A DNA stretch of 43,592 nt, taken from Ignavibacterium sp. (lineage in GTDB: Bacteria; Zixibacteria; MSB-5A5; GN15; PGXB01). The stretch lies in NCBI GenBank assembly GCA_020724775.1, contig DYGG01000027.1:1-43592 (forward strand). Reading direction: 5' to 3'. The notes beneath the pieces were generated by a model, which was not told where the DNA came from, did no database searches, and saw only the letters and a program-made list of their open reading frames with translations. The position numbers and the translations under genes are program-made. Shown one piece after another: positions 33,345 to 41,886 of the stretch. The stretch's first letter is position 1. Each line of letters starts with the position of its first letter.

Positions 33345-34712
33345 TTATCGGGACAGTCTGGAGAGTTCGTCAATCAAGGCAAGGGCGCTGTAACAGCCGC
33401 GTTCGAAGTCGGCGATGGCGAATCTCTCATTGGGTGAGTGGGCATTATCATCGCTCTGCCCCCAGCCCAACAGCAACGTGTCGAGCCCGAGAACTCGCTT
33501 AAAGGTGGAGACAACCGGGATACTTCCCCCTTCCTTAATAAATACCGGCTCGAGCCCGAAACCGGTCTTAATAGCGCGGCCTGCCGCTTCCAGCCAGGGA
33601 CCATCTGTCGGCACCACTACCCCGGGGGCGCCACCATGCTTGATTATCTCACACTTTACCGACGGGGGGCACAATTTCCTAATATATCGTTCCGCCTTAT
33701 CCAGTATATCCTTCGGATTCTGATTCGGAACCAACCGCATCGTAATCTTGCAGGTAGCCCATGAGGGAATTATGGTTTTGCCGCCTTCCCCTTGATATCC
33801 GCCCCTTATGCCGTTGATATCCAGGGTCGGACGGCTCCAGAGTTGCTCCAAAACGGAGAAACCTCTCTCGCCCATCAGTCCCTTTGCCCCGGTCTTTTCC
33901 AGAAACTCCTTCTCATCAAAAGGGAGTCGGGCAATCTGCTTTTTTTCCCATTCGGAAATCGGAAGGACATCATCGTAGAACCCCTCTATGGTAACATGCC
34001 GACTCTCATCATGCAGAGAGGCAATAACTTTCGCCAGGACATTTATCGGATTGGGGATGGCGCCACCAAAAGAACCGGAGTGGAGGTCGCGGTCCGGACC
34101 GATAAGTTTCACTTCCATAAAGGCGATACCGCGCAATCCGTAAGTAACAGCCGGACTATTCCTGCCGTACTGTGCCGTATCGGAAACGACGACGACATCT
34201 GCTTTCAGCAGGGCGCTATTGTCATTGATAAATTTTTCCAGGTTTTCTGACCCCGATTCCTCTTCCCCTTCAATCAGAAATTTCATGTTTACCGGCAACT
34301 GCTGCCCTGTGGCGAGATACGCCTCAACAGCCTTAATATGGGTCAAAAGTTGCCCTTTGTCGTCGGTCGAGCCACGGGCTATTATATACCCGTTCTCCAC
34401 GATCGGCTCAAAGGGACTGGTCTTCCAGAGTTCAAACGGCTCTGCCGGCTGAACATCGTAATGTCCATAATACAGGATGGTGGTCCGGTTGCCAGGCTTG
34501 ATATACTCGGCATATACAACCGGATGTCCCCCGGTCGGCATAATTTTAGTATTAAACCCGATTTTTTCCATATGCTTCGCCAGCCATTCGGCGCAGGCTA
34601 AGATATCTTTGGCATGTTCGCTCTTAGCCGACACTGACGGGAAGCGGAGGAACGCCTTTAGTTCCTCTAACCTGACCTCCTTCTTGCTATCTAAAAATTC
34701 CCTGGGATTCAT
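33345..34712 (-). CDS. M20-family dipeptidase (carnosinase-like)
   Basis: 455-residue zinc peptidase of the M20 CNDP-like group. Motifs: YYGHYDVQP with H84 and D86, STDDKGQ with the bridging Asp, EGEEESGSENL with the general-base Glu and metal Glu, VVSDTAQYG with a further Asp, and GGSIPVV followed by GQSDDNAHSPNE containing the C-terminal metal His. A lid/dimerisation domain occupies about residues 200-350. Length is normal. Probably cytoplasmic; cleaves dipeptides. First gene of the minus-strand run M20-SDR-EamA-LOG. It is divergent from the DUF1573 pair across a 211-base AT-rich spacer. Confidence 0.92.
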   Translation of the reverse strand: MNPREFLDSKKEVRLEELKAFLRFPSVSAKSEHAKDILACAEWLAKHMEKIGFNTKIMPTGGHPVVYAEYIKPGNRTTILYYGHYDVQPAEPFELWKTSPFEPIVENGYIIARGSTDDKGQLLTHIKAVEAYLATGQQLPVNMKFLIEGEEESGSENLEKFINDNSALLKADVVVVSDTAQYGRNSPAVTYGLRGIAFMEVKLIGPDRDLHSGSFGGAIPNPINVLAKVIASLHDESRHVTIEGFYDDVLPISEWEKKQIARLPFDEKEFLEKTGAKGLMGERGFSVLEQLWSRPTLDINGIRGGYQGEGGKTIIPSWATCKITMRLVPNQNPKDILDKAERYIRKLCPPSVKCEIIKHGGAPGVVVPTDGPWLEAAGRAIKTGFGLEPVFIKEGGSIPVVSTFKRVLGLDTLLLGWGQSDDNAHSPNERFAIADFERGCYSALALIDELSRLSR

Positions 34713-34866
34713 GGGCTCCTCGTATGAAATGAAGTACGTTGAACGACTTTTCCGTGCCTCTTGACCTCAACCCAGCCAAGAAGTATAAAACTCGTAAAAT
34801 CAATGGAGATAATACGTATAACTACCATAAAAATCAATAAGATAAGCCGGCTCCAATGAAATTTTC

Positions 34867-34894
34867 TTGCCTTTTTCAGGGAACTATTTATACT
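34867..34894 (+). promoter_or_regulatory. candidate promoter of the DUF1573 pair
   Basis: TTGCCT (34867-34872), 16-base spacer, TATACT (34889-34894), about 30 bases before the first DUF1573 ATG. The remainder of the 34713-34923 spacer is AT-rich and shows no gene. Confidence 0.4.
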
Positions 34895-34923
34895 GAGGAG
34901 ATTTATAACTCTAAGATTAGCCT

Positions 34924-35625
34924 ATGAGAAATCTGCCTGTTCTTTTTCTGTTACTGATTGGCGTGATACCGTCTGTCCGTGGGGAGGCATCTCTTGTAGT
35001 CAGGGACAGCCTGACCAATTTCGGATATCTGCCCACCAAATCAACGGCGACGCGAAGTACGATTTTTTATTCGGTGGGTACGGATACTCTTGTGATTAAT
35101 GATATAAACACCACCTGTGACTGTATAAAACTCGCTCTTGACAGACGGCGAATCGCGCCGGGAGATAGTCTCGAAGTTGAAGTGATTTATGATTCGGAAT
35201 TAAATGTCGGCATTAAAGACCGCTACCCCTATATCTATACCAATGCACGAAAAGAGCCCTATCGGATTGCAGTCAAGACAATAACTGCGGCTGATATGTA
35301 CAGCATTAAGCCAATTACGGTAAAGCCGTTCCGGGTGCTGGCGTCGGACCCCAAAGACCACTATAACCTCCGCTTCAGATTTGAAATGATTAACACGGGG
35401 ACGGCTCCTGTGCCGCTGACACTACTCTATAATGACAGCGAATTCTTCGCCGTGAGACTTCCCGACGAGATTCCGGCAGGCGCTACCGTCACCGGGGAGG
35501 TAGTGCTGACGCCCGAGGGCGTTAGGCAGGAATTTGCCAAATCCTTTACCTTTGAGTATCATGAGAATTCCGGGCAAAAAGTGAGTCATACTGTGCCTGT
35601 TTTGCGTAGAATCTATAAAAAGTGA
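34924..35625 (+). CDS. exported DUF1573 protein with CxC motif
   Basis: 233 residues with a signal peptide (MRNLPVLFLLLIGVIPSVRG). Residues about 22-118 form the DUF1573 beta-sandwich domain: the NFGYLP start, then TDTLVINDINTTCDCIKLAL holding C65-D66-C67, then APGDSLEVEV. A second Ig-like domain spans about 125-230. The CxC corresponds to the first and third positions of the usual DUF1573 CGC motif. It is a full-length paralogue of the next gene, where the first Cys is replaced by a TGA codon. The protein likely acts in the periplasm or outer envelope. The biochemical function of DUF1573 is not established; a CxC pair suggests a redox or metal-binding site. The ribosome-binding site is weak. 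Confidence 0.85.
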   Translation: MRNLPVLFLLLIGVIPSVRGEASLVVRDSLTNFGYLPTKSTATRSTIFYSVGTDTLVINDINTTCDCIKLALDRRRIAPGDSLEVEVIYDSELNVGIKDRYPYIYTNARKEPYRIAVKTITAADMYSIKPITVKPFRVLASDPKDHYNLRFRFEMINTGTAPVPLTLLYNDSEFFAVRLPDEIPAGATVTGEVVLTPEGVRQEFAKSFTFEYHENSGQKVSHTVPVLRRIYKK

Positions 35626-35667
35626 GAGTTTGCCGATAATAATTGAAAGAATTTAGCAAATAACCGT

Positions 35668-35695
35668 TTGACCGGATGAGGTTTTTTTATATCAT
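35668..35695 (+). promoter_or_regulatory. candidate promoter of the putative selenoprotein gene
   Basis: TTGACC (35668-35673), 16-base spacer, TATCAT (35690-35695), about 41 bases before the ATG at 35737, which has GGAGG 4 bases upstream. It would allow expression independent of the upstream DUF1573 gene. Confidence 0.4.
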
Positions 35696-35736
35696 ATTGG
35701 CAAGAGCGACTTCGCAGTGAGTCATCTGGAGGTAGT

Positions 35737-36495
35737 ATGCTTAAAATGAAAATAGCCACCATCATTGCAATTATACTTTTCGGCGCGGCCGGGATTGCTG
35801 ATGCTCAGCCGAAGATGTCGATTCCCAATTCGATTTTTGATTTCGGTTTTGTGCCTCAGAATTCCAAGATAAGCCATATCTTCTGGCTTCACTCGACCGG
35901 CACCGATACGTTGAAAATCCTTAAAGTCACCCCCGGCTGAGGATGCACACAGGCTCCGCTTTCAAAACAGGAGCTTGCTGTCGGTGACAGCACACAACTT
36001 GAGATTGTATTCTCGACCGGACATTATACCAAACGCCAGTCGAAGAGACCGACCATAAGCACCAATGAAGGTCCGGAACTTAAGAGCGTTCAGATTTTGT
36101 GCGACGTTGTGATTAACCCTGATTCAACGTACCCTATAATCATCAAGCCGTACAAGTTCGATATCTCCCAGTTCGGCGAAAAAGAGCGCAGTTCCATGGA
36201 CTTTACCATTCAGAACGTCTCAGACCTCGACCTGGAACTCGCCCTGATTGATATGCCGGCAAATATGTTCAAGGTAACATTGCCCAAGAAGATTAAAGCG
36301 GGCGAAACTGCCAAAGGAAAGTTTGCCCTTCAGAAAGAGTATATTCCGAAAGAATTTGAGAAGTCGGTTACCATCGAACTTAACGATAATGCCAAGACCA
36401 GATTCACGGTGCCAGTCAAACGAACCATACGGATTCCGGGGGCGCCGCAGACATCGACAGCGACACCGGGGAAACCGGCCCGACAGGGACATTAA
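35737..36495 (+). CDS. putative selenoprotein: exported DUF1573 protein with in-frame TGA (Sec68) in a UxC motif
   Basis: One 252-residue protein read through a single in-frame TGA at 35938-35940 (codon 68). Before it: signal peptide MLKMKIATIIAIILFGAAGIADA and the DUF1573 start IFDFGFVPQNSKISHIFW. After it, in the same frame: GCTQAPLSKQELAVGDS, then a second Ig-like domain (about 130-230) and a TAA at 36493-36495. DUF1573 proteins carry a conserved CGCT here, and the upstream paralogue aligns without gaps: TDTLVINDINTTCDC against TDTLKILKVTPG-U-GC. TGA thus takes the place of Cys, giving Sec68-Gly-Cys70. A stem-loop fitting a bacterial SECIS follows. TGA is a normal stop elsewhere in the window and Trp is TGG. 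Alternatives: a point mutation of TGC, or a sequencing error. Ordinary gene calling would give fragments 35737-35940 and 36097-36495. Confidence 0.78.
35941..35992 (+). promoter_or_regulatory. candidate bacterial SECIS element downstream of the TGA
   Basis: Stem AGGCTCC (35951-35957) with GGAGCTT (35970-35976): seven pairs, one of them G-U, closing a 12-base loop that begins with G (35958). The loop starts 17 bases after the TGA, within the window expected for SelB-bound bacterial SECIS hairpins, which need a G at the start of the apical loop. A second, perfect 7-bp hairpin TGCTGTC-GGT-GACAGCA (35976-35992) abuts it, but its loop is 42 bases from the TGA, which is rather far. Both are within coding sequence. 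No folding software was run. Confidence 0.62.
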
Positions 36496-36515
36496 GAACT
36501 GTCTGATAAATCAAG

Positions 36516-36545
36516 AAACCCGGATTCAAAGAAATCCGGGTTTTC
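36516..36545. terminator. bidirectional Rho-independent terminator
   Basis: 11-bp stem AAACCCGGATT (36516-36526) with AATCCGGGTTT (36533-36543) and a six-base loop, followed by TTTTC on the plus strand and a T-rich run on the minus strand. It lies between the convergent stops of the selenoprotein candidate (36495) and the second GWxTD gene (36571). An intact terminator here supports the view that 36495 is the genuine 3' end of a living gene. Confidence 0.85.
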
Positions 36546-36570
36546 TATTTCAGCCTTTTTATAAATCTGA

Positions 36571-37995
36571 CTAATAGATTTCAAGATTCTCATCTTTTAC
36601 TTTGGCATTCCAGTCTTTGTCAAAAATCTCACCGGGGGCGGTAGAGTGCACCAAACGAAAATCTCCATACCCGGTGGCATCTTCGAAAATGAAAAGAGAG
36701 CCGCCGCCGACAGAACGGTAGTACCATCGCTCCCAGGGATTACTGTATGCAGGCGCTACTATTTCCTCACGGTCATCCCACTGCCCGTACTGCATCAGGA
36801 CCCGACCGCGGTCAGTTCTCCATCCATCTCGCTTTTCCGGTCGCAGAGAGAAATTCTGATTAGCATAATTGAATCTCCGCAAGGCTTCATCAAGATAATC
36901 GTTCTGCTCGGTTCCGGGAGTCGGGTCCTTATCCTTAAAAAACTGGTTGATATAACGCACCTTCCCTGTGTCGTTGAGACCATTAAAGACTGCCAACTCC
37001 TGGGGCGTAAAGAGGTATCGTACCAGATTCGATTTCGTCTCCAGAGAGGCTGTGTCCAGCGGCGATTTCAGAGTGTATTTGACCGCCTCCGGAAGAACGC
37101 CACTTCGGGGAAAAATCATGAAACGGCTGTTTGCCGACGCCACCGCGTTATTCGAAGGGTCAGTGGCTGTCAGATTCAAGAGATATCGTCCGGCAGGCCA
37201 ATTGTTAATGCTCAAGGCATTGGCGATAACCGAGGACTCTCCCGGCTTCTCTTTGACGATTTCGCCGAAATCCTGAATCAAAGAACCATCGCTGCGATAC
37301 GCCCGATATGATACTTTGAAGGTCTGCTCCGACAAACTATCGTAGTCGAGATTATATAATTCCGCATAAACATAGACAACGCTATCATCCTCCGAGTATA
37401 TACCCATCGGATTAGGAATGATTTCATAGCCATTCTTGACCAGGCGGCTGTTGTATCTTCCGGTAGAATCAGCGACTGTTTCAATCCGAGATGCCAGTTC
37501 CAAACTACTAAGAGTAAGTCGTTCATAATTGACCGGGGGAATTTCTACACGGTCATAGAGAAAAGCACCTTCCCTCTTGCTGGAAACATCAATAACAGTA
37601 AGTTTACCCTTATATACCCCGGACGGCAGCATCATACTAAGTTTATTAAAGAGCCTGATATTATCCCTCTGGGCATCGAAAGTGTCGATGGCTTTGGAAT
37701 AAAAGTAGGTACTGACGGAATCGACCGCGAATCCAAGCGTATCTGTCATCACCACCTCCGCAAACAGCGCCGCCCGCAGGTCTGGTGAAGCGCTGTCGTA
37801 TGGTTGGAAGGTAAACTGATTTCTACTGGCAGAAAAGGGGAATTCGACATAGATATCCGGTCCGGTATCGGGGGAACCAAACAGATAGATTCCGGCTTGA
37901 ATCGACAGCGGGCCGTTCTGTGCGGTCTGCGCCTCAAGAGAGACCAAGCCGCCCAGTCCGACCAGCAATACAATTAGAATGAAAAACAGTTTCAT
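36571..37995 (-). CDS. GWxTD domain-containing exported protein 2
   Basis: 474 residues with a signal peptide (MKLFFILIVLLVGLGGLVSLEAQ). The GWxTD domain lies in the C-terminal third: RFNYANQNFSLRPEKRDGWRTDRGRVLMQYGQ (about 395-426), then a WERWYYR and FIFEDATGYGDFRLVHS end. The first 300 residues are beta-rich and predicted extracytoplasmic. GWxTD proteins are characteristic of FCB-group bacteria; their function is unknown. It follows the other GWxTD gene by 24 bases on the same strand and shares its architecture (beta-rich N-half, DPTPGT before the GWxTD motif), so the pair arose by duplication. Convergent with the DUF1573 pair. Confidence 0.88.
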   Translation of the reverse strand: MKLFFILIVLLVGLGGLVSLEAQTAQNGPLSIQAGIYLFGSPDTGPDIYVEFPFSASRNQFTFQPYDSASPDLRAALFAEVVMTDTLGFAVDSVSTYFYSKAIDTFDAQRDNIRLFNKLSMMLPSGVYKGKLTVIDVSSKREGAFLYDRVEIPPVNYERLTLSSLELASRIETVADSTGRYNSRLVKNGYEIIPNPMGIYSEDDSVVYVYAELYNLDYDSLSEQTFKVSYRAYRSDGSLIQDFGEIVKEKPGESSVIANALSINNWPAGRYLLNLTATDPSNNAVASANSRFMIFPRSGVLPEAVKYTLKSPLDTASLETKSNLVRYLFTPQELAVFNGLNDTGKVRYINQFFKDKDPTPGTEQNDYLDEALRRFNYANQNFSLRPEKRDGWRTDRGRVLMQYGQWDDREEIVAPAYSNPWERWYYRSVGGGSLFIFEDATGYGDFRLVHSTAPGEIFDKDWNAKVKDENLEIY

Positions 37996-38019
37996 TTATG
38001 AGAAATCCTCCCTGATTGA

Positions 38020-39345
38020 TTATCGAAAAATACCGTCATAAGGGTATTGCAGGCGATAATCGCCGTCACCCCAATCGTCAACAAAAAGAAAGCGCCGTAC
38101 ACGGTCGGTCTGAAAATAATGCCAGATCTGATAGGCTTTCCGGTCCAGTTCGAAAGGAAAATCTTCAATCTGGTCGGGCTCTCCGTAAGTGATATAAATC
38201 CTCCCCCGGTCGGTCAGCCAGCCTTCTTTTCTCATTATTGAAAAATACCGGTTGGCGAACTCAATCTTGCGATAATACTCCCGCTTGATTTCATTCTCCC
38301 TGGTTCCCGGGGTAGGGTCACGAGAGTACCAGAAATCATTCCAGAGTTTGAGTTTTTCCTCCGAATTCGGGGCATTCTTAAAAGCCTTCATTTCCGCATC
38401 ACTGGCAATATATTTCAACTGCGTAACCGCCTTGTCAAAGTCGTAACGAACCATGGCATCCGGTGACCAATGCAGGTTGAAAGGCTCTCTAATATTATCT
38501 ATTATTCGACCCCGGCGTCCCCTGAGGATTATGTCCAGAGAATACTGCCCGGCTTTCAGACCGGAAAGATTTATCCTCCGTATCTGCCTTATAACATCGG
38601 TATCAAACACTGAGGTGAGAGTATCGCGATATACGGTATTCAATTTGTAATCCAGAACCTGGGTTTCGATGAAAACATCTTCCCTTTCACCGGTGCCCTG
38701 GTATAGTTCCTGGTAATAAAGAATCGCCGCCGAGGAATCGCCGCCGTAGTCCCGTCCGACAGCCGGAATCATGGTCTTGTCGCCTTTAAGAAACAGAGAG
38801 TCGTGGAATACGGTGTCGACGACTGAAACGAACTCAATGCCGGAGATTTGCGGGGTCTTCCGGTCATATTTGTTAAGGTCGAGTTTGAAGGCTTTTTTAT
38901 TTGATTGCTGCGCGTTCTGGTCGCTAAGAACACACTCCACTCTGTACTTTCCCGGCGGCAGGTCGAGATTTATTTGGCTAACTTGAAAATCTCGTTCGGA
39001 GATCGTTTTTTCGTAGGAGGCGGCCAAAAAACTGCGGCTGCGACTCTGCGCCGTGACCTGTCGATTGTCATTGTCATTGACTGTTACATTGATTTCAAAA
39101 TTCGCCTGATAGCCGTTGTCCTTTCTGACAAAAAGGAGATTCTTGTTAAAGATGCGATAGTAGACTTCCAGACGAACCATCCCCTCATTTTCAGACCGAA
39201 ACTGGGCGTAGTCAACCTGGAGGTCGGGCCGGATAACAGCGCTGTGGTCAGGGAAAACACCTTGTGCCATCACTTCAGGAGTTGCCAAGAAGACCAGAAG
39301 GAAAATCGCCGGACTGTAGAGAAGATGCTTTAATTTAGTTAACAT
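38020..39345 (-). CDS. GWxTD domain-containing exported protein 1
   Basis: 441 residues from the ATG at 39345 (a GTG at 39351 overlaps the AGGTG ribosome-binding site and is less likely). Signal peptide: MLTKLKHLLYSPAIFLLVFLATPEVMAQ. The N-terminal 300 residues are beta-rich. The GWxTD domain near the C-terminus reads FWYSRDPTPGTRENEIKREYY then MRKEGWLTDRGRIYITYGEPDQIEDFPF and QIWHYFQTDRVRRFLFVDDWGDGDYRLQYP. It follows the ABC permease gene by about 68 bases on the same strand, so it may be transcribed with the exporter. Function unknown; probably periplasmic or surface-anchored. Confidence 0.88.
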   Translation of the reverse strand: MLTKLKHLLYSPAIFLLVFLATPEVMAQGVFPDHSAVIRPDLQVDYAQFRSENEGMVRLEVYYRIFNKNLLFVRKDNGYQANFEINVTVNDNDNRQVTAQSRSRSFLAASYEKTISERDFQVSQINLDLPPGKYRVECVLSDQNAQQSNKKAFKLDLNKYDRKTPQISGIEFVSVVDTVFHDSLFLKGDKTMIPAVGRDYGGDSSAAILYYQELYQGTGEREDVFIETQVLDYKLNTVYRDTLTSVFDTDVIRQIRRINLSGLKAGQYSLDIILRGRRGRIIDNIREPFNLHWSPDAMVRYDFDKAVTQLKYIASDAEMKAFKNAPNSEEKLKLWNDFWYSRDPTPGTRENEIKREYYRKIEFANRYFSIMRKEGWLTDRGRIYITYGEPDQIEDFPFELDRKAYQIWHYFQTDRVRRFLFVDDWGDGDYRLQYPYDGIFR

Positions 39346-39413
39346 ATTCACCTATATGAATATACGTATGACAATCTATGGCGATGCAGGGAAATTGGCA
39401 ACAGCAAACTGTG

Positions 39414-40655
39414 TTACTCGTAACGCAATGACTCTATTGGATCTACGCTTGCCGCACGATATGCGGGATACATACCAGCGACCAGTCCGACTGAGACCGC
39501 TACGACAAAGCCAAGTGTTACATACAGGGGGGAGACGCCAAAAGGCAGAGGTGAGGCGGCGCCTATTAACAGGGCGGTCAATATCCCGGCCAATATTCCC
39601 AGTATGCCGCCGGAACCGGAAAGGGTCATTGCTTCAATCAGAAACTGCCAGAGGATATTTCGTCGACGGGCGCCAATCGCCTTTCTGACGCCGATTTCAC
39701 GGGTCCGTTCCGTTACTGAAACCAGCATTATGTTCATTACGCCGACCCCTCCTACCATCAGTCCTACCGATGATATTACTATCATTGCAATGTAGATGTA
39801 CTTCGTGATGTTTCCCACCATTTCTCTGAGGTTTTCCTGACCATAAATTGCAAAGTCGTTATCTTTGTCGTACGGCACCTTGCGCAGTTTCCTCAGAGCC
39901 AGGGTGATTTCTTCCCGCGCGGCATCAATCTTGTCCAGAGATTTGGTGCTGACGGCAAGAGTTAATTCTTCATCCCAGGGATAATGCTTCATAAGTGTCT
40001 CTAACGGAATTGCCACCTTATTATTCTCTCCGTCATCGAACATCGATTCTTTTTTCTCGAAAATGCCTATCACTGTGAATCGATTGTTATTGACACGAAT
40101 CTGCTCCCCTAACGGGTCCTGGTCGGGGAACAGGGCCGCTTTGACATCGGAACCGATCACACAGACTGCTGCCCTGGTTTCATTATCCAGTTGGCTTATG
40201 AATCTTCCGGCGGTAAGCGGGGTGACCCGCACTTTCAAATATTCAGGAAGAACCCCGACGACGGCCGGACGGTTCGCCTTGCGCCCTTTGTACTTGATAA
40301 TATTTCCGGAGGGCGCCCAATAATGGTTCTCCGGCGATACCGCCGCTACCGATGGGCAGTTCTGCTCAATCGCCATCGCCTCTTCTATCGTTATCCCTTT
40401 GCGATTTCGCTCTTCGTCACTCAAATCATCATAGTCAACTTCGGGAGGGTATTTGGATACAAAGAGTATATTACTGCCCAATTCATCGATAGAACCTTGA
40501 ACGGCGTTATCCAATCCTTTGATGAGTGACGACATCGCAATCACCGACCAGACACCGATTAGCACACCCAGGATAGTCAGCGAAGAGCGGAATTTATTGG
40601 AAAGAAGTGAGTGCAGCGCCAGCGAAATGCCCTCTTTCATTTCCATAATAGTCAT
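39414..40655 (-). CDS. MacB-type ABC transporter permease 2
   Basis: 413 residues. Topology of the MacB/FtsX class: helix 1 (about 20-42, SNKFRSSLTILGVLIGVWSVIAMSSLIKGL), a periplasmic MacB_PCD domain (about 43-270), then three helices forming the FtsX domain. These include [40 protein letters not shown], the coupling-helix signature, and a final YPAYRAASVDPIESLRYE. No nucleotide-binding domain of its own. It lies 10 bases after the first permease, both served by the upstream ATPase gene. A MacB-type system exports or mechanotransmits across the periplasm via the adaptor rather than pumping through the membrane. Confidence 0.92.
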   Translation of the reverse strand: MTIMEMKEGISLALHSLLSNKFRSSLTILGVLIGVWSVIAMSSLIKGLDNAVQGSIDELGSNILFVSKYPPEVDYDDLSDEERNRKGITIEEAMAIEQNCPSVAAVSPENHYWAPSGNIIKYKGRKANRPAVVGVLPEYLKVRVTPLTAGRFISQLDNETRAAVCVIGSDVKAALFPDQDPLGEQIRVNNNRFTVIGIFEKKESMFDDGENNKVAIPLETLMKHYPWDEELTLAVSTKSLDKIDAAREEITLALRKLRKVPYDKDNDFAIYGQENLREMVGNITKYIYIAMIVISSVGLMVGGVGVMNIMLVSVTERTREIGVRKAIGARRRNILWQFLIEAMTLSGSGGILGILAGILTALLIGAASPLPFGVSPLYVTLGFVVAVSVGLVAGMYPAYRAASVDPIESLRYE

Positions 40656-40665
40656 TGGCTGCCTT

Positions 40666-41886
40666 TCACTCGTAACTCAGTGCCTTAACCGGCTGAAGGC
40701 GCGCCGCTTTCATCGCCGGGTAAATACCGAAAAACAGTCCGGTGCCGGTTGAAATGACCAGGCCAATGCCGATGGCAAAGAGAGAGGGTGTCATATTCAT
40801 ATTTATCAAGTTTATCAGAATGTCACCCAGCACCACCCCTATCGTTATTCCAATGATTCCTCCCGCAAGGGAAAGAACGAGAGACTCGAAAAGGAACTGC
40901 AGAAGAATATTTTTCTGCTTCGCTCCGATTGATTTGCGAATGCCGATCTCCCGGGTTCTTTCGGTTACGGAAACCATCATAATATTCATGATAATGATGC
41001 CCCCGACGATAAGGGCTATAGAAGATATAGCCACCAGTCCAAATCGGATATATTTGGTGATATCGTTCAAAGCCGCCATGACGGCATCCGCAGTAACCAT
41101 TCCAAAATCGTCATCCTTGTTGTAGGGGACATTCCTGATGGCGCGCAGCACCACCCGGGCTTCATCCATCGCTTCCGCCAGTTTTTCAACGGAAACCGCC
41201 TTGACAAAAATATCAAGGTTATTTCTCTGCTCCCCCAGGTCTTTAACAAAGGCATGATAAGGAACAAATACAAAACGATCATGGTCCTCGCCGAAGGCCG
41301 AGCCCCGTTTCTTGGCAATCCCAATAATGTCGTACTTGACATTATTGATTTTCATCGATTTTCCTATCGGGTCGACACCGGGGAACAATTCCTCCGCGAT
41401 GGTGGCTCCTATAAATGCCAGACGACTACCCGTGCGGTCTTCCTCATGGGTGAAATGTCGCCCCTGTCCCAGTTCGATATCGACGATTTCCAGAATATTA
41501 GCGGTCGCCCCCCCAATCATGACATTGCGAATCCTGCGATTTTCCCTTCTGACTTCCGCGGCGGTGTAAACCCGCGCCGCCACCTTTTCGCAAGTGCCGC
41601 AAGCGGCTTCGATTTCTTCCATATACCGGTATTCCAGCGGTTTCCTCTTCAAGGCTTCGAAGAAAGCATCTTCATTCATGATGATTCCGAAGCGAGTAAT
41701 TATGAAAGTTGAAGGGCCCAAACTCTCGAGTTCCGACTTGATTGACTGCGAGAGCCCTTCCAGAGCCGATACTATCGTAATAACAGATGAGACACCGATT
41801 ACAACACCCAGAAGAGTCAAAGATGTCCTGAGTTTATTTGCCCTCAAGGCATGAAGGGCCATCTTGAATATTTCCCAGATAATCAT
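40666..41886 (-). CDS. MacB-type ABC transporter permease 1
   Basis: 406 residues with the same layout as permease 2 and clear homology to it: [33 protein letters not shown] at the N-terminus, MacB_PCD periplasmic domain, [40 protein letters not shown] and an ending [18 protein letters not shown]. The periplasmic domain contains three Cys (two in [13 protein letters not shown]), absent from permease 2. It overlaps the ATPase gene stop by 4 bases, so it is translationally coupled. The two permeases may form a heterodimer or two alternative homodimers. Confidence 0.92.
   Translation of the reverse strand: MIIWEIFKMALHALRANKLRTSLTLLGVVIGVSSVITIVSALEGLSQSIKSELESLGPSTFIITRFGIIMNEDAFFEALKRKPLEYRYMEEIEAACGTCEKVAARVYTAAEVRRENRRIRNVMIGGATANILEIVDIELGQGRHFTHEEDRTGSRLAFIGATIAEELFPGVDPIGKSMKINNVKYDIIGIAKKRGSAFGEDHDRFVFVPYHAFVKDLGEQRNNLDIFVKAVSVEKLAEAMDEARVVLRAIRNVPYNKDDDFGMVTADAVMAALNDITKYIRFGLVAISSIALIVGGIIIMNIMMVSVTERTREIGIRKSIGAKQKNILLQFLFESLVLSLAGGIIGITIGVVLGDILINLINMNMTPSLFAIGIGLVISTGTGLFFGIYPAMKAARLQPVKALSYE

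Noticed and set aside
35938-35940. TGA in the DUF1573 gene as a pseudogene stop or sequencing error
   Set aside because: The frame is clean on both sides, the family motif continues directly, TGA replaces precisely the conserved Cys, a SECIS-like hairpin follows, and a good terminator ends the gene. A single-base error (TGC to TGA) cannot be excluded from sequence alone and is kept as the main alternative.
35938-35940. Genome-wide reassignment of TGA to Trp or Gly
   Set aside because: TGA is used as a normal stop in this window (for example at 10400-10402 and at the glycosyltransferase stop 24967-24969), Trp is written TGG throughout, and no other gene contains an in-frame TGA.
36097-36495. 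Independent small gene starting at TTG 36097
   Set aside because: It is the in-frame continuation of the DUF1573 gene; it lacks a ribosome-binding site and begins in mid-domain.
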